Source of the DNA: Eremomyces bilateralis CBS 781.70
Lineage: Eukaryota; Ascomycota; Dothideomycetes; Eremomycetales; Eremomycetaceae
Assembly: GCF_010015585.1 (NCBI RefSeq)
Contig: NW_022985083.1
Location: forward strand, 234,223 to 298,222
Length of the DNA: 64,000 nt
Direction of reading: 5' to 3'
The position numbers and the translations under genes were made by a program. How positions within the stretch are numbered: the first letter of the stretch is position 1; each line of letters opens with the position of its first letter. Shown in pieces: positions 49,082 through 59,385 of this stretch. Under the pieces are notes generated by a model. It ran no database searches and was not told the DNA's origin. It saw nothing but the letters and a program-made list of their open reading frames with translations.

Positions 49082-49879
49082 GGTGGGGGTGATGACAGAG
49101 GTCAATGTGTGATTATAGCGCGGGGTGCCTTTTAGGCTGAGGGATGTTGTTGTGTTTGTAACTGATATGGAAGGGAGATGGGAGATAAACAAGGGAGGAT
49201 GGATTTGGATGGTAGAAGGGTCCTGAGAGAACCAAAAATCAGAGTGCGGGAGAGGAGGTAGAAAGTGAAAGTTGTGTGTGGGTGAATGCGGGGAGATTGG
49301 GATGTGAGGTCACAGTATGAGCCCTTCGGTTTCACGTTGCTGCAAAGGTGGGGTGTTGCTCAGGGGTTACGTGTCTCATTTCTCTCATAGCATCGCATAG
49401 CAACTCAACATCTATCAACATTGTAAAGTAGCAACAAAACGCCCATATCAGATACAGTTCCCAGCTTGATGATTCGTCGTTGAAGTCATCCTTCATCAGA
49501 AATGTGCGTATAAGGGATATATCCATCCAGTCCTCCCCAATTCCTTCCAGCAGGTCCTGTCATGGCTCTATCCCTCTCTCCACCACCAACATAGGCTTGA
49601 TGTGATGAATCCATCATTGACTACTTACTCAACCGATCGGGAAGTACTCCCACTCAGGCGTAAACCTCTCGTCCTAAAGCCACCATTAATCGTTAATCCC
49701 GGGGCACTGGGAAGAGGCTACCACGCGTCCAGCTGCCCGTCCTGGGTGGTGATGGTTCCTTCGAGTTTTTTGACATGCTCTTTCTGGTATCGCATGTGCT
49801 GTGTGGCCTTTGTGAAGACGTCGTGCTGGAGGTCCTTATGCGAGCACATTACATTCCAACACGCCGGTTAGGCTTTCTC
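49082..49879. other. HET-C promoter region
   Basis: Upstream of HET-C and downstream of the BTB relic. CT-rich on the transcribed strand near 49135-49300. No gene supported. Confidence 0.5.
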
Positions 49880-50540
49880 TTAGAAGGTCAGGGCGACAAA
49901 TTGTGAGAGGATGTCCCGGGATTGCTCCGGCTGCTCTTCCCATGTACTGGAATTCTTGTACAGGACCAATGCCGCTGCAGCAATGTGCTCGTGTTCCTCA
50001 TCCGGCGTGCGACCATAGGCGAACATGATCACTCCAAACGCGTCCTGGAATCTTGTCAGCGCGAAGTCTTCAAGTGACGCCATGTTCAGGTACTGGGGTA
50101 GAAGGGAAACCTCGCAATGCGCCCTCACTACTCGGCCGATGCCATAGAGGGTGATCCCCGAACCCTCCTGCTTGCAGTTCTCGATGAGGAGTTGGGTTAT
50201 TGGTCAGATCGTAGGCGGTTTCGGCTCGTCGTTTAGGTACCTCGAAACTAGCAATTGGCGTGAGAGGTCCATCGGTCGGCGAAGGAGGAGCTAGCTCTTC
50301 TGCGCTATCATCGATATCGCTATCGGATTCATCTGATGAAGGTGTCAGCTGATATAACTTATATCAATAGATTCTAGCTGGTAAGGTCGATGATGCGGTC
50401 CCGAGGTTCTTTCCATGACTCGTTCAGAACTGCCTCGATGTACCGGGCTCCGCTACCTTTCAGGACGGACTCATGTACGTAGTACACTTTCCTCTCGCTG
50501 TCGACAAGGATCTGGATCATATCCCCGGTGTCAGTTTTGC
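49880..50540 (-). pseudogene. decayed fungal BTB/POZ-domain gene (copy 2)
   Basis: Minus-strand frame from about 50540 reads DMIQILVDSERKVYYVHESVL, then ARYIEAVLNESWKE, then DRIIDLTS. That is the first half of a BTB domain (target-recognition strand, V-H-x-S-x-L helix). A stop follows, with no usable donor. Further on, a different frame (about 50200-49880) has YGIGRVVRAHCEVSLLPQYL and NMASLEDFALTRFQDAF, the C-terminal helices typical of fungal BTB proteins. The two parts cannot be joined by normal splicing, so the copy is probably broken. It lies 0.6 kb from a second BTB gene on the same strand and looks like an old tandem duplicate. Confidence 0.5.
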
Positions 50541-51159
50541 TGGGTTATCAAGTCAGTTCTCTTCAATGTCCGCTCAGTTATGTCAGGTTACTTTGCCTCC
50601 CAAGCTACCCAACACATGGGCATTTGCATGTTGGTGCGGTGAAAAGGATTCAGGTCACCCTTATTCGCGCTCACCTGAGCTGGTATAAAATCGGAAGCCA
50701 TAAAGTCGATAAACAGAGGAACCTGGTGGATGAACGGAAGGCCGACCACTGGTTCTGCATGGAAGTTGATGGGGAAATATTGTTTGGAGATGGCGGATTT
50801 GGGGATCTAAGCGAACGATGGAATTATCTAACTAGGTGCCAGCGATAACACATATCTTCACCATTATCTCCTGTTGATAATGGTAGGGAAAGGCGGTTTG
50901 GAAATCATCACTCCTCACGCCTGGACCATCCTCACAAGCAGTCACCGGGATACGTTCTGGGCAATACAGGATAGCAGAGCATATCAAGGGGGATTATTGT
51001 TCTACAGGATATTGCACTATGAGTTTTATGCCGCCCATGAGGACTGATTCTGTAAGAAGGCTCAGATGTGCCTTCAGTGAGAATAGACTTCAGGAATAGC
51101 GTCTCTGGTGTCTTTGCACTCAATTTTTCTGGATTAGAACTTCTGTGAGGGGAATGACC
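50541..51159. other. intergenic between the two BTB copies
   Basis: No supported gene; frames are short and overlapping. May contain the 3' flank of the upstream BTB gene and the lost promoter of the downstream copy. Confidence 0.4.
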
Positions 51160-52352
51160 CTAACTTTGAAGGTCCTGATTAGACCACCATTCAGGGGGAT
51201 CAGTCGGGTAGATGGTATACTCCAGTCGTAATGCTACCTTCCCTATTACGTCTGTGAACAGATCTGTCATCTCCCGGATTATCACCTCGTAAGCTTCGTC
51301 GAAGATATATTCGAACTCCGTTGCCAAAAAAAGAACACATCACTGCTCTTGCTAACACCTCCGAACTTTTTCGTAGCTGGAGTGTTGCCATAGATATACC
51401 GGATTGCATCAACAATAATCTTATAGTCATCGTTAAGCACACGGTAGAGAGACCTAACAATGGTATGTAAGTTGCCAATGAGCCTCTTGAGGACAAACTG
51501 CTCGAGTGTTGGCATCTGGAGAACGTTTGCAAGGACATATAGCTTCGCATGCGCTAGAATATCTTGCCCAATGCTGTAAAGCATGACACGCGAATAAGCA
51601 GCATTATCGTAAAAAATTGCATCTCGGTGGTTGGGTTCTTCAGGGGGTAAAGCGGGTTCTCAGGGTTGAATGGCCACAGTGAAGCTAGCTCATAAAATGA
51701 TGTGGTTTGAGCAACTGAGTCTTGTCCATCTAATTCAGTGTTAGCTTCGGAACCAGAAAGTCAACTGAGTCAGTGTACTCGAAATTTAACACAACAGATA
51801 TAGATATAGCAACTGGATCCAGTATAATAGAAGGGCCTGGTATGAGAATGCGAGGACGACATTCTACCGTGGTATTCGGAACATGGGGCCCAAAATAACT
51901 CACCCGCAACGTCCTGGTCTTGAAGCGTCTCTGTCATAGCACGAAGCTTTGGCTTGCAATGAAGGCAGTTGCAAGCCCGAAGCAAAGGTTCTTCAGTCGT
52001 CAGACAGGCCTCTTCATCGGTCCAATGGCGGTAGTCCCTCACTTGCTCATAAGCACGATAGTCTTGGCGGTAAGTGAAAATGACTAGTCGCTGAACGGTA
52101 GGTCTATCGAGTGTTTTCATGTCGATAACCTTCTCGTCAGACTCCTTCCAGGACCAATCCATAATTTTCTCGAGGAAGGCAGATCCACAGGTGGAAAGGA
52201 CTGTGCCATGAACGTAGAGAGGCTTTTGGTCGCCGGGAATCAACTTGAAGATAGTGTCATCGTCGAAGGCGTCAAAAGCACTATTAGCTGGTTTAGATAT
52301 CCTTCTAGGCCGGCATAACTGACCCTCCCAAATGCTTGATGCTCACACTCAT
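51160..52352 (-). pseudogene. fungal BTB/POZ-domain gene with two homopolymer frame breaks (copy 1)
   Basis: Exons 52352-52324, 52280-51904 and from 51729 splice in phase (GTCAGT/AATAG, GTGAGT/ATTAG). The start MSVSIKHLGG leads to DDDTIFKLIPGDQ, LYVHGTVLSTCGSAFLEKI and the rest of a BTB fold. A linker follows with paired Cys (CNCLHC). The third exon runs through YELASLWPFNPENP into a run of six T, where the frame must shift to reach YDNAAYSRVMLYSIGQDI and AHAKLYVLANVLQMPTLEQF. At a run of seven T (about 51326) it shifts again to reach ATEFEYIFDEAYEVII and end at 51160. Each break is off by one base in a homopolymer, so this is either a young pseudogene or an assembly error. Fungal BTB proteins of this type may be CUL3 adaptors; the role here is unknown. 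Confidence 0.6.
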
Positions 52353-52359
52353 CGGCTCA

Positions 52360-52851
52360 TCAACAGCTAAATGAGGCATCCTTATTAGAGACCGCAGTGC
52401 CAGTTAGCTCTAATGATCTCGGTTTGAACAGATAAATTGCTAGATTAGGAATGGATGGAAATAAGGGCATAGGAAAATGTACTCTTACTAGTAAAGCGGT
52501 GTTGGATCCATCTAACACCGATAATGGAACAATCAATGTTTCTTCCGTGTTACTGTGAGAAAGGGAAGAAAAGGCCTTTGCGACAAGTATATCCAGTTCA
52601 TTTACCATGTCTGGTAGACGGAAAGAGTGCACGCTGAGAGTACCAAGACCGCGTGGGTGTTTCTCAGGAGGTGTAAGGCGAGCCAACGATGTCAGGGTAC
52701 CTAAATAGTCAAACTGAGACCTCTGGTAACTGGAGGAGTTGGGATAGAAAACCAGAAATATATCAAAAGGTGACCATCCAAGGTGGCTTGGGACTGAATT
52801 GATAGAATGATGCAGATGCACTTGACAGGGCACGCACGGGTCCCTCAGCAT
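52360..52851 (-). CDS. orphan ORF, 163 aa
   Basis: ATG-started uninterrupted frame ending 8 nt before the BTB start codon, in a different frame. Composition is ordinary, with scattered Pro, Leu and Ser, one mildly hydrophobic segment near the C-terminus, and no motif I recognise. Its tight abutment with the BTB start suggests either an upstream cistron-like leader frame or a separate fast-evolving gene. There is no sign of introns. Confidence 0.35.
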   Translation of the reverse strand: MLRDPCVPCQVHLHHSINSVPSHLGWSPFDIFLVFYPNSSSYQRSQFDYLGTLTSLARLTPPEKHPRGLGTLSVHSFRLPDMVNELDILVAKAFSSLSHSNTEETLIVPLSVLDGSNTALLVRVHFPMPLFPSIPNLAIYLFKPRSLELTGTAVSNKDASFSC

Positions 52852-53254
52852 CCACCATGGAGTGGAATAAAGAATATCTTTATCTCTAGGTACTGTAAGT
52901 TCTAATAAAGGAGGCCATTAAGGATTTACGAAGCCTTAGAGGCAAGTACTGGTAAGAGTACATACAGGTACTTTTGCAAACATCTTGTGAGTGGTGCTAT
53001 GCTTCAGCAATCGGTTACATTGACCCTAGAATCTGTGTTAGGTAGACAAGTGATGGGCTTCCACTCATGGATGCTTGTATACACGATAGATCCAGATGCC
53101 GAAAATAATGGCAAATGAAGGATGCCAATTGCCAAACTCATCCTCATGAATAAAATGTGCTGATGTAATATTTTGCTGAACTGAATTCACTCACTTCACA
53201 TGCTGCAATTTACCATCTGCCAGAGGCCCAGATGTGAGCAGTGAGACTGGAGAC
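52852..53254. other. intergenic before the MITE
   Basis: AT-rich, no supported gene; upstream side of the orphan ORF and of the BTB gene. Confidence 0.45.
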
Positions 53255-53549
53255 ATCACCACCAGGGTGGCTATTTAGGCAAATACAAGCCATTCCGGCT
53301 TTGTCCCCACTTTTGAGTGATTTGGCCTGGCTCGTTTCCACTTTTGAGTGATTCGGGCTGGCTCGTTTCCACCTTGTATCTCTTCATACAAATCGAATAT
53401 CAGAAACCAAGAAGTTATGGTAGGCTAGAGGTGAAGAAAGTTAGGCTTGTACCGGCTTGCAGGCCGAGTCAATTATAAGCCGTTAATTCAGGGTCCAAAT
53501 ACAGTTTTACACAGGCCGATCCGGCTTAAATAGCCACCCTGATCACCAC
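53255..53549. mobile_element. hAT-type MITE with 8-bp target-site duplication
   Basis: A 279-bp element (53263-53541) begins CAGGGTGGCTATTTAGGC and ends with its inverted copy; 17 of the first 18 bases match. It is flanked by a perfect direct repeat ATCACCAC (53255-53262 and 53542-53549). An 8-bp duplication and a CAGGG terminus are hallmarks of the hAT superfamily. It has no coding capacity, so it is non-autonomous. Internally it holds a 31-bp tandem duplication (about 53308-53369) and several copies of CCGGCTT. It sits about 150 bp upstream of the Clr5-domain gene. The near-perfect ends suggest a fairly recent insertion. Confidence 0.85.
53308..53369. repeat. 31-bp tandem duplication inside the MITE
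   Basis: Two adjacent copies of CCACTTTTGAGTGATT followed by (T/C)(G)G(C/G)CTGGCTCGTTT, differing at two or three positions. Likely arose within the element. Confidence 0.7.
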
Positions 53550-53590
53550 TAGTTATGATTAGTAATCAGAAGTTGTAGTCGAGTTAAATC

Positions 53591-53606
53591 CACGTGATCT
53601 CACGTG
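53591..53606. promoter_or_regulatory. paired CACGTGAT boxes upstream of the Clr5 gene
   Basis: CACGTGATCT followed directly by CACGTGATTT, 10 bp apart (one helical turn), about 90 bp before the start codon. CACGTG is the site of Cbf1/Pho4-type bHLH factors. The same TCACGTGATCT occurs once at 60080-60090, upstream of CCR4. Confidence 0.45.
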
Positions 53607-53692
53607 ATTTTCAACTTCATCCGACAACAATACGAAGACGCGACAGAGCGACGATTACAGACAGCGAGGAGGCTCGAGAAACCAGTGACAAA

Positions 53693-55660
53693 ATGGTCTA
53701 TGACTGGGATGGCAAGCTTGATACTTGCTATCGGCAGTATGTCATCGAAAAGAAATCCATTGATGAGGTGATGCAATACTGGAAGGCTCAAGGCTTCAAT
53801 CCTTCGTGAGTAGAACCCCCCATCATTCCCCCAACGCGTTTTGATCGATGGGTGATTGGGCGCGTGGATTTGCATTTCTCCTCGTGGAAATGGTTAAAAG
53901 AAAAGAAGAGCAGATGACGCAGAATGTTGAATGATGCACGACTTTTCGGGAGCTCGCGCGGGCCTCTTCGGCGTTGAGAGACCGACTCTTGTGGACTATA
54001 GCGACACCATTCACATTTCCATCCATGGACGTTGGCTGACGCCTGAGGTCTTCTAGCAAACGAGCATTCCAGTCTCAATTCAAGGTATGTATTTCGATGA
54101 GGGCATGTGATCGATTGTTGACAAGCAAATAGCGATGGCACTTCCCAAGCAAGCACAATCCGGCTCACAAAAGCCCAGCGCTCGTGGCGCGCATTCGCCA
54201 GCTCTGGGAGCAGAACGAAACTCAGGCGTCGATGCTGGAGATCCTCCGTCGAGAAGGGTTCAACATCTCCTCCAGATCTCTCTCCAGGCTTCGAGGATCC
54301 CAGCGGTTCCTTCTTAGGACTCCGAACAAGACCAAGTCTGAGGAACCGACGGCTGCTACCGAAGCAATTACTGAGGATGTCCAAGATGTTCAAGATGTTC
54401 AAGATGTCCAAGACGTCCGAGATGTTCAAGATGACACCATGTCGGGCATGAATGAGAATGCTACAGATGCAGATCTCGCACAGAGCAATGTTTCCTCTGA
54501 GAACGTCAGTCTTTAGAAGTCCCATTCTTCGCGAGTCCTGTCAAGATCATTGTTAACATATCATATAGCCTGTATCCTATATTCCTGAGATCAGCCAAGC
54601 CCTTGCATCACAAGCGAACGGATACGCCCCTCAGTTGCAGAACGATCCTGCCGAACCCAACCCTACCCCGAAGCGCAAGAGACCCACCGGTGTCAGATAT
54701 GATTGCGAGATGCCACTCTACGAATGCAAATCCCGTCTTGAGCTGGACAACGAGGAATATGCTGAGGTCAAGTCGACGTTCGAGAAAATCTGCCGGGAAC
54801 GAGGCATCACCCGCAAGAAGGACAGCGGATGGCAAGACGCCAAGGCTACTCTCATTGAGATCCATCCGAAGCTTCGAGGGTTGCTCCGAACGGAGAATTA
54901 CCCTCATGTTCCCGAACAGATCATTGACAAGCGGAACCGTGCTTTGGACAATCTGTGCCAGGATATCGCAAAGCGACTCCGCACCAACCCTCGCCAACCG
55001 CTCGCCGTTTCCAAGAATATCCTAGGCCTTGATCCGGAGCATCATCGACAAGTTCGAGATACCTTCATCGACATCCTCCACGCGCAGAATGCCCGGACCA
55101 AATCCGAGATGGGTCTTGCACGTTGGGACGCAATCAAGCAGGAGTGGATCGCCAAAACACCCCTTCTGCACGATATGGTCGCCACGGCCCCCCCCGAGAA
55201 CCAGAAGGAAATAGGTAAGGCCCTCGAACTGGTTGCGAGAGAGGCACAGAAGCGCTACCGAGACAACCTCGCCAAGGAAGACCCGACGACGCGTCGCCGT
55301 CTATCCCAAGCCCTTCCTGGTCCCGGGCCCGCACCTCCGCGAATGCCGAAGAGGCACGTCCCTCTTGCTCATGACGCCCCCGCCGGACCTTCGGTGCATC
55401 CCCCAACATCCCCCCCGGCGCCCTCCACCGTCGCGATGAACGCGCTTGAGTCGCAGCTTCGCCAGGCGAATGCCGAGCACGAGGAGCGGATCGATCCCGA
55501 ATTGCTTCGTGCGGCGAATCATCCCGCGCTGGCGATGCCTGAGGGCTTGCCTTCGGATGGAACGTCTCAGGGAGGCAATTTCGGATTCCACAATGCGTAT
55601 CCTATGCAGCCGATGGACGAGAATGGACAGCTCTACCACTTCTCTCGAGGAGGCATGTGA
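53693..55660 (+). CDS. Clr5-domain protein
   Basis: Putative nuclear protein with a Clr5 domain, a fungal module named after S. pombe Clr5 (heterochromatin/transcription silencing). Exons 53693-53805, 54057-54084, 54133-54504 and 54569-55660 give 534 aa. The Clr5 domain is residues 2-54 (YDWDGKLDTCYRQYVIEKKS, then SKRAFQSQFKRWHFPSKHN) and is assembled from three exons, one of only 28 nt. A second helix-turn-helix-like part follows (ALVARIRQLWEQN, MLEILRREGFNISSRSLSRL). Residues 129-147 are a VQD repeat encoded by a degenerate 9-bp minisatellite. The last exon has a long helical region (about 205-400) and a Pro-rich, then Met/Gly-rich C-tail. Targets unknown. The promoter carries a MITE and paired CACGTG boxes. 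Confidence 0.85.
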
Positions 55661-55904
55661 GGATGGATTAAGGGACCGGTAGCATGATCGGAGACTACCG
55701 ATGCTGAGGCGGAGGAGCATGATGATATCTCCTGGTCGGTGACAGGCGTCGTTACGAGGTATGAGGAGTTACAAAGGCTATGAGATATCCACAGGCGGCG
55801 TTTCGCATCGTCATGGCAAAAGTCGGCGTCAACAGACGCCTTTAATTCTTCCGTGTCCATATTCTCAGCGCTCAGCGCTCAGCGCATTAGCTCTAGCTAG
55901 TGAT
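55661..55904. other. convergent gap with short tandem repeat
   Basis: The 3' ends of the Clr5 and TinA-like genes face each other. An 8-bp CTCAGCGC tandem (about 55864-55886) is the only structure; it may act in termination, but this is not shown. Confidence 0.4.
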
Positions 55905-57871
55905 TCAATTCGAAACCATTAAACTTTCCAGTTCCTCCGGGCTCAATGTGCTTTTCCTCCTCCTTGGTCGCCCTCCAATTCGAGTGGGGATGACGCTCTT
56001 TCGTCGGTTCTGCAGCTTCGTCTCCCCCGTCGATAGCGTGCCCACCGATTCCGTCTTCGTTTGCGTGGCAGCTGCCGCTTCCGCCTCCGCTTGAGCAACG
56101 CTGAGCTTCTCCTCGATGGTTAGCTTGGGATATCGCTCTTTCTGGGGTCGTGTGGGAGAAAAGCCGCGAGTATGCGTCTATGTTATGTTAGTGATCTAGC
56201 TGAGATATGCGATCGTGTAGTTAACTGCGTACCTTGCGTGGTATCCTCGATTCCGAGGTTTTCGAGACCGGTTTTTCAGATGAGGAAACATCCTGCTTGG
56301 AGCCTCTCCCTTCAACCTGCCCAAGCAGCTCCAGCTCCAGTTCCAACTCCGATTCATTCTCGTCGGTGGCGCGTGTCACGTTCGACGAGCTGCTGTTCGA
56401 GGCGAAGCCGACACTCTTTCGCGGAGACTTGATGTTTCCGGCTGAATCTCTCAACGGCATCAGCGTCTCGATCCGGTCAAAGTCTAAATGTGCAGTTCGT
56501 GACTCCGATCGGTTTTTTGATGTCTCCAGTTGTTCGATCTCCGCTTCAAGGATGGCGTGCGCATGATCATCAACCAGTTCCTCGTCCTCGGATTGCTCAT
56601 CCTCTTCATCGCTGTCCATCTCCCCAACGATCTCTGCCTTGCTGACCGCAGCGCTGACCGCATTTGTAAGACCCATGCCCAGCCCAAGTCCCATCTTAAT
56701 TTCCTCCAAATTGATGGTATCTCCGCCTTCCGTTATCCGCTTCCTCCACCCTTCCATAAGCGCGATGGCGTCCTTCCACCTCGACTCCATCTTCTCCCAT
56801 CCCTCCCTCAGCTTTAGTATCTGGTCTTCCCGTACGGCAACTTCTTCGACCGGCACGAAGTTGGGGTTCGTGAGTAGATCTCGCAAGTTCTCGAGAACGA
56901 TGTCGGCGTCAGCAGCGAGCGATTCGTACGATGTTGGGAGGGTCTGAAGCATGCCGTCGATACCTCCTGGCTCTTGTCCCTCTTCAGCACCATGTCCAGT
57001 TTCAGCATTCAGCGGGGTCGATTCAGGAAGGCCTTGTAGCTCGCGCAAAGTCGCAACTGTGCTCCGGACCAGCGAAATGAGATTGTCGTTCTCATCCGCC
57101 AGGCTCTGCGAGAGCGATGTCAAGAACTCGGTAGTTTCTTGCTTCAAGCTGTACATATCATCGGTTTCTGCTCCGGCGACGTCTCCATCCTCGTATCGTC
57201 CATTCATATTCGCAGATCCAGTAGTAGGAACTCCTGGGACGACGGCTCCAGGAGTAATCGTAATGCTCCCAGCAGCCAAACCCCCACGGTTTGCTCCACG
57301 CTGATGTGTAGTGAGATGACCCTTTAACCGATTGATTTGAACATCTCTCTTCCTGACATCGTTGGCACATGCAGTCCGTACTTGAACCACCGTCGTCTTC
57401 AATCGCACCATCTCCTCCTTCATACTCCTCATCGCATTTTCGGCTGTACGGAGCGCAGCACGGGCGGAGCGTTCTTGTGCATTTGCCAGGGAAAGCTGTC
57501 GCGAGAGATCGTCCACGCGTGTTTCAAGTCGGGATATCGTGTGTGTCTGGTCGGAGGTTTCGGTGCGGAGATTCTGGAGGGTGGAGGCAATACGTTCGCG
57601 TTGGGTTTGTTCGCGCTATCCGTGGGAACAATTATCAGCTCTAATCTTGCTTCTTTGGTTCATGATAGTGCAATGCACTCACATCTCGTCTTAGAATCAA
57701 ATCATGCACAAGGTTAATAATCTGCGCCATCGTCGCATCGGCTCCGCCCTCTCCTTTGGATGGACGAGCAAACTCGATGGGTTTGCCATTGCGGAGTAGT
57801 CCTCGCGCAAGGAGGAGGTTATTGACATATTGGGCTGCCGTCTTGAGGTTGTATGCATCCGTTGTCGTCAT
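55905..57871 (-). CDS. ADIP-type coiled-coil protein, TinA-like
   Basis: Coiled-coil protein resembling A. nidulans TinA (NIMA-interacting, spindle-pole body) and the ADIP/SSX2IP family of microtubule-organising-centre proteins. Exons 57871-57683, 57615-56233 and 56177-55905 give 614 aa. The N-terminal 60 residues (TAAQYVNNLLLARGLLRNG, IINLVHDLILRRD) are the conserved start of the family. A coiled coil runs from about 64 to 160, a second helical region from about 200 to 340, then an acidic DSDEEDEQSEDEE stretch and a basic Ser-rich C-terminus. The third exon was found from a CACTAAC branch and CATAG acceptor; stopping at the unspliced TAA after exon 2 would lose 91 codons. Shares a 355-bp divergent promoter with the quinone oxidoreductase. 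The TinA link is family-level recognition. Confidence 0.8.
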
Positions 57872-58226
57872 TTTGGCTTAATATGATGGATATGCAAGCT
57901 TCATCATGGTGAGAACAAGACTCTTTAGGTTCCGTTGTCGTTGTTTACGTTTGTACAAATGCGGTTTAGTGTTTCTGATGGGATATGGACCCCTGTCGCT
58001 CCACAAGAATTGTTGCCCTCACTGCCCTGGTTTGAAAACTCCCGAAACCCCGCCGCCGAGGTAACTGGTGGGTGGTGCTTGAGTGAACGGGATTGTCAGC
58101 AAGATCGAGACATAGCCTTCGCTTCTTAAGTTCATATTTAGCTTCTTTATACATTGGCATTTCTTGTTTAGAGCCGATTAGAGACTAATATCTTCACAAT
58201 CCTAAGTCCTAAGTTTCAATCCGACA

Positions 58227-59385
58227 ATGCGAGCCGTCCAGGTGAAAGAATACGTCCAGGTAAGATACTTTCAACCAAAACTGAGAGCATATTGCTACTT
58301 GACAGGCTTGAGGATGCTGTCTGACTGTGGTTGTACTATAGGGACCTGAAGGTCTTACTGTGTCTGAACTTCCAGACCCAGTTCCCGCCGCTGATCAGTA
58401 TCTGATCTCCGTTCGCGCCTCTGCCACCAATTTCTTCGACCTCCTCCAGATCCGCGGGAAGTACCAACATCAGCCTCCACTGCCATGGATATCGGGATCG
58501 GAGTTCTCTGGAGTCATCCTTAAAACCCCAACTTCTCCGCCGGGGGGACAGAAGCCAGCCTTCCAGGTTGGGGATAAAGTTTTCGGTTCTGGCCAAGGAG
58601 GTTACGCCACCAAAGTTACCTGCGATGAGTCAAGGTTAAAGCCGGTGCCTAAGGGCTGGTCTTTCGAGGATGCCGCAGGAGTATTCGTGACTGGCCCGAC
58701 AAGTTACGGTGGTCTCGTCACTAGAGCAGGTGTCAAAAAGGGTAAGCCATCGTACTAACCCCATTAATATATGATATGCTGACGCAGACATCATTTAGGC
58801 GATTGGGTCCTCGTCCATGCAGCAGCTGGTGGAGTCGGACTCGCTGCTGTCCAAATCGCAAAAGCCTTTGGAGCCACCGTCATCGCTACCGCCGGTACAC
58901 AGCACAAGCTGGACGTCGCGAAGTCATTCGGCGCTGATTACGGAGTCGACTACCGTTCAGAAACCTGGTATGATGAAGTCAAGAAGCTGACCCCGAACGG
59001 TCGCGGGGTCGACATCGTGTACGATCCCGTCGGGATGATCGACAAATCAATGAAGTGCATCGCCTGGAACGGAAGGCTCTTGGTCATCGGGTTCGCTGGC
59101 GGCGACATTGAAAAGGTTGCAACCAACAGGGTCTTGTTGAAGAATGTGAGCATAGTAGGCTTGCATTGGGGAATGTACTCCACTTATGAGCCGGGAAGTG
59201 TCAAGGACGTCTGGGAGGGATTGTACGAATTGATGGAATCCGGGAAATATCGCGGGACAACGTATTCAGACAAGGAGTATGTCGGACTAGAAAGCGTTCC
59301 CGAGGCCTTGAGGGCACTCGGCAATCGGGAGACTTGGGGTAAGGTGGTGGTGAAAGTACCTGAAGAGAACCAGACGAAGCTATGA
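58227..59385 (+). CDS. NADPH:quinone oxidoreductase-like MDR enzyme
   Basis: Zinc-independent medium-chain dehydrogenase/reductase of the quinone oxidoreductase (zeta-crystallin-like) group. Exons 58227-58259, 58342-58741 and 58799-59385 give 339 aa, typical of the family. The first exon is just MRAVQVKEYVQ. The GroES-like part (12-130) contains GSEFSG and lacks the zinc ligands. The cofactor-binding motif AAGGVG lies at about 153-158, followed by AVQIAKAFGATVIATAG. VDIVYDPVG and VLLKNVSIVGLHWG are conserved late motifs. Divergently transcribed from the TinA-like gene. Natural quinone or enone substrate unknown. Confidence 0.9.
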
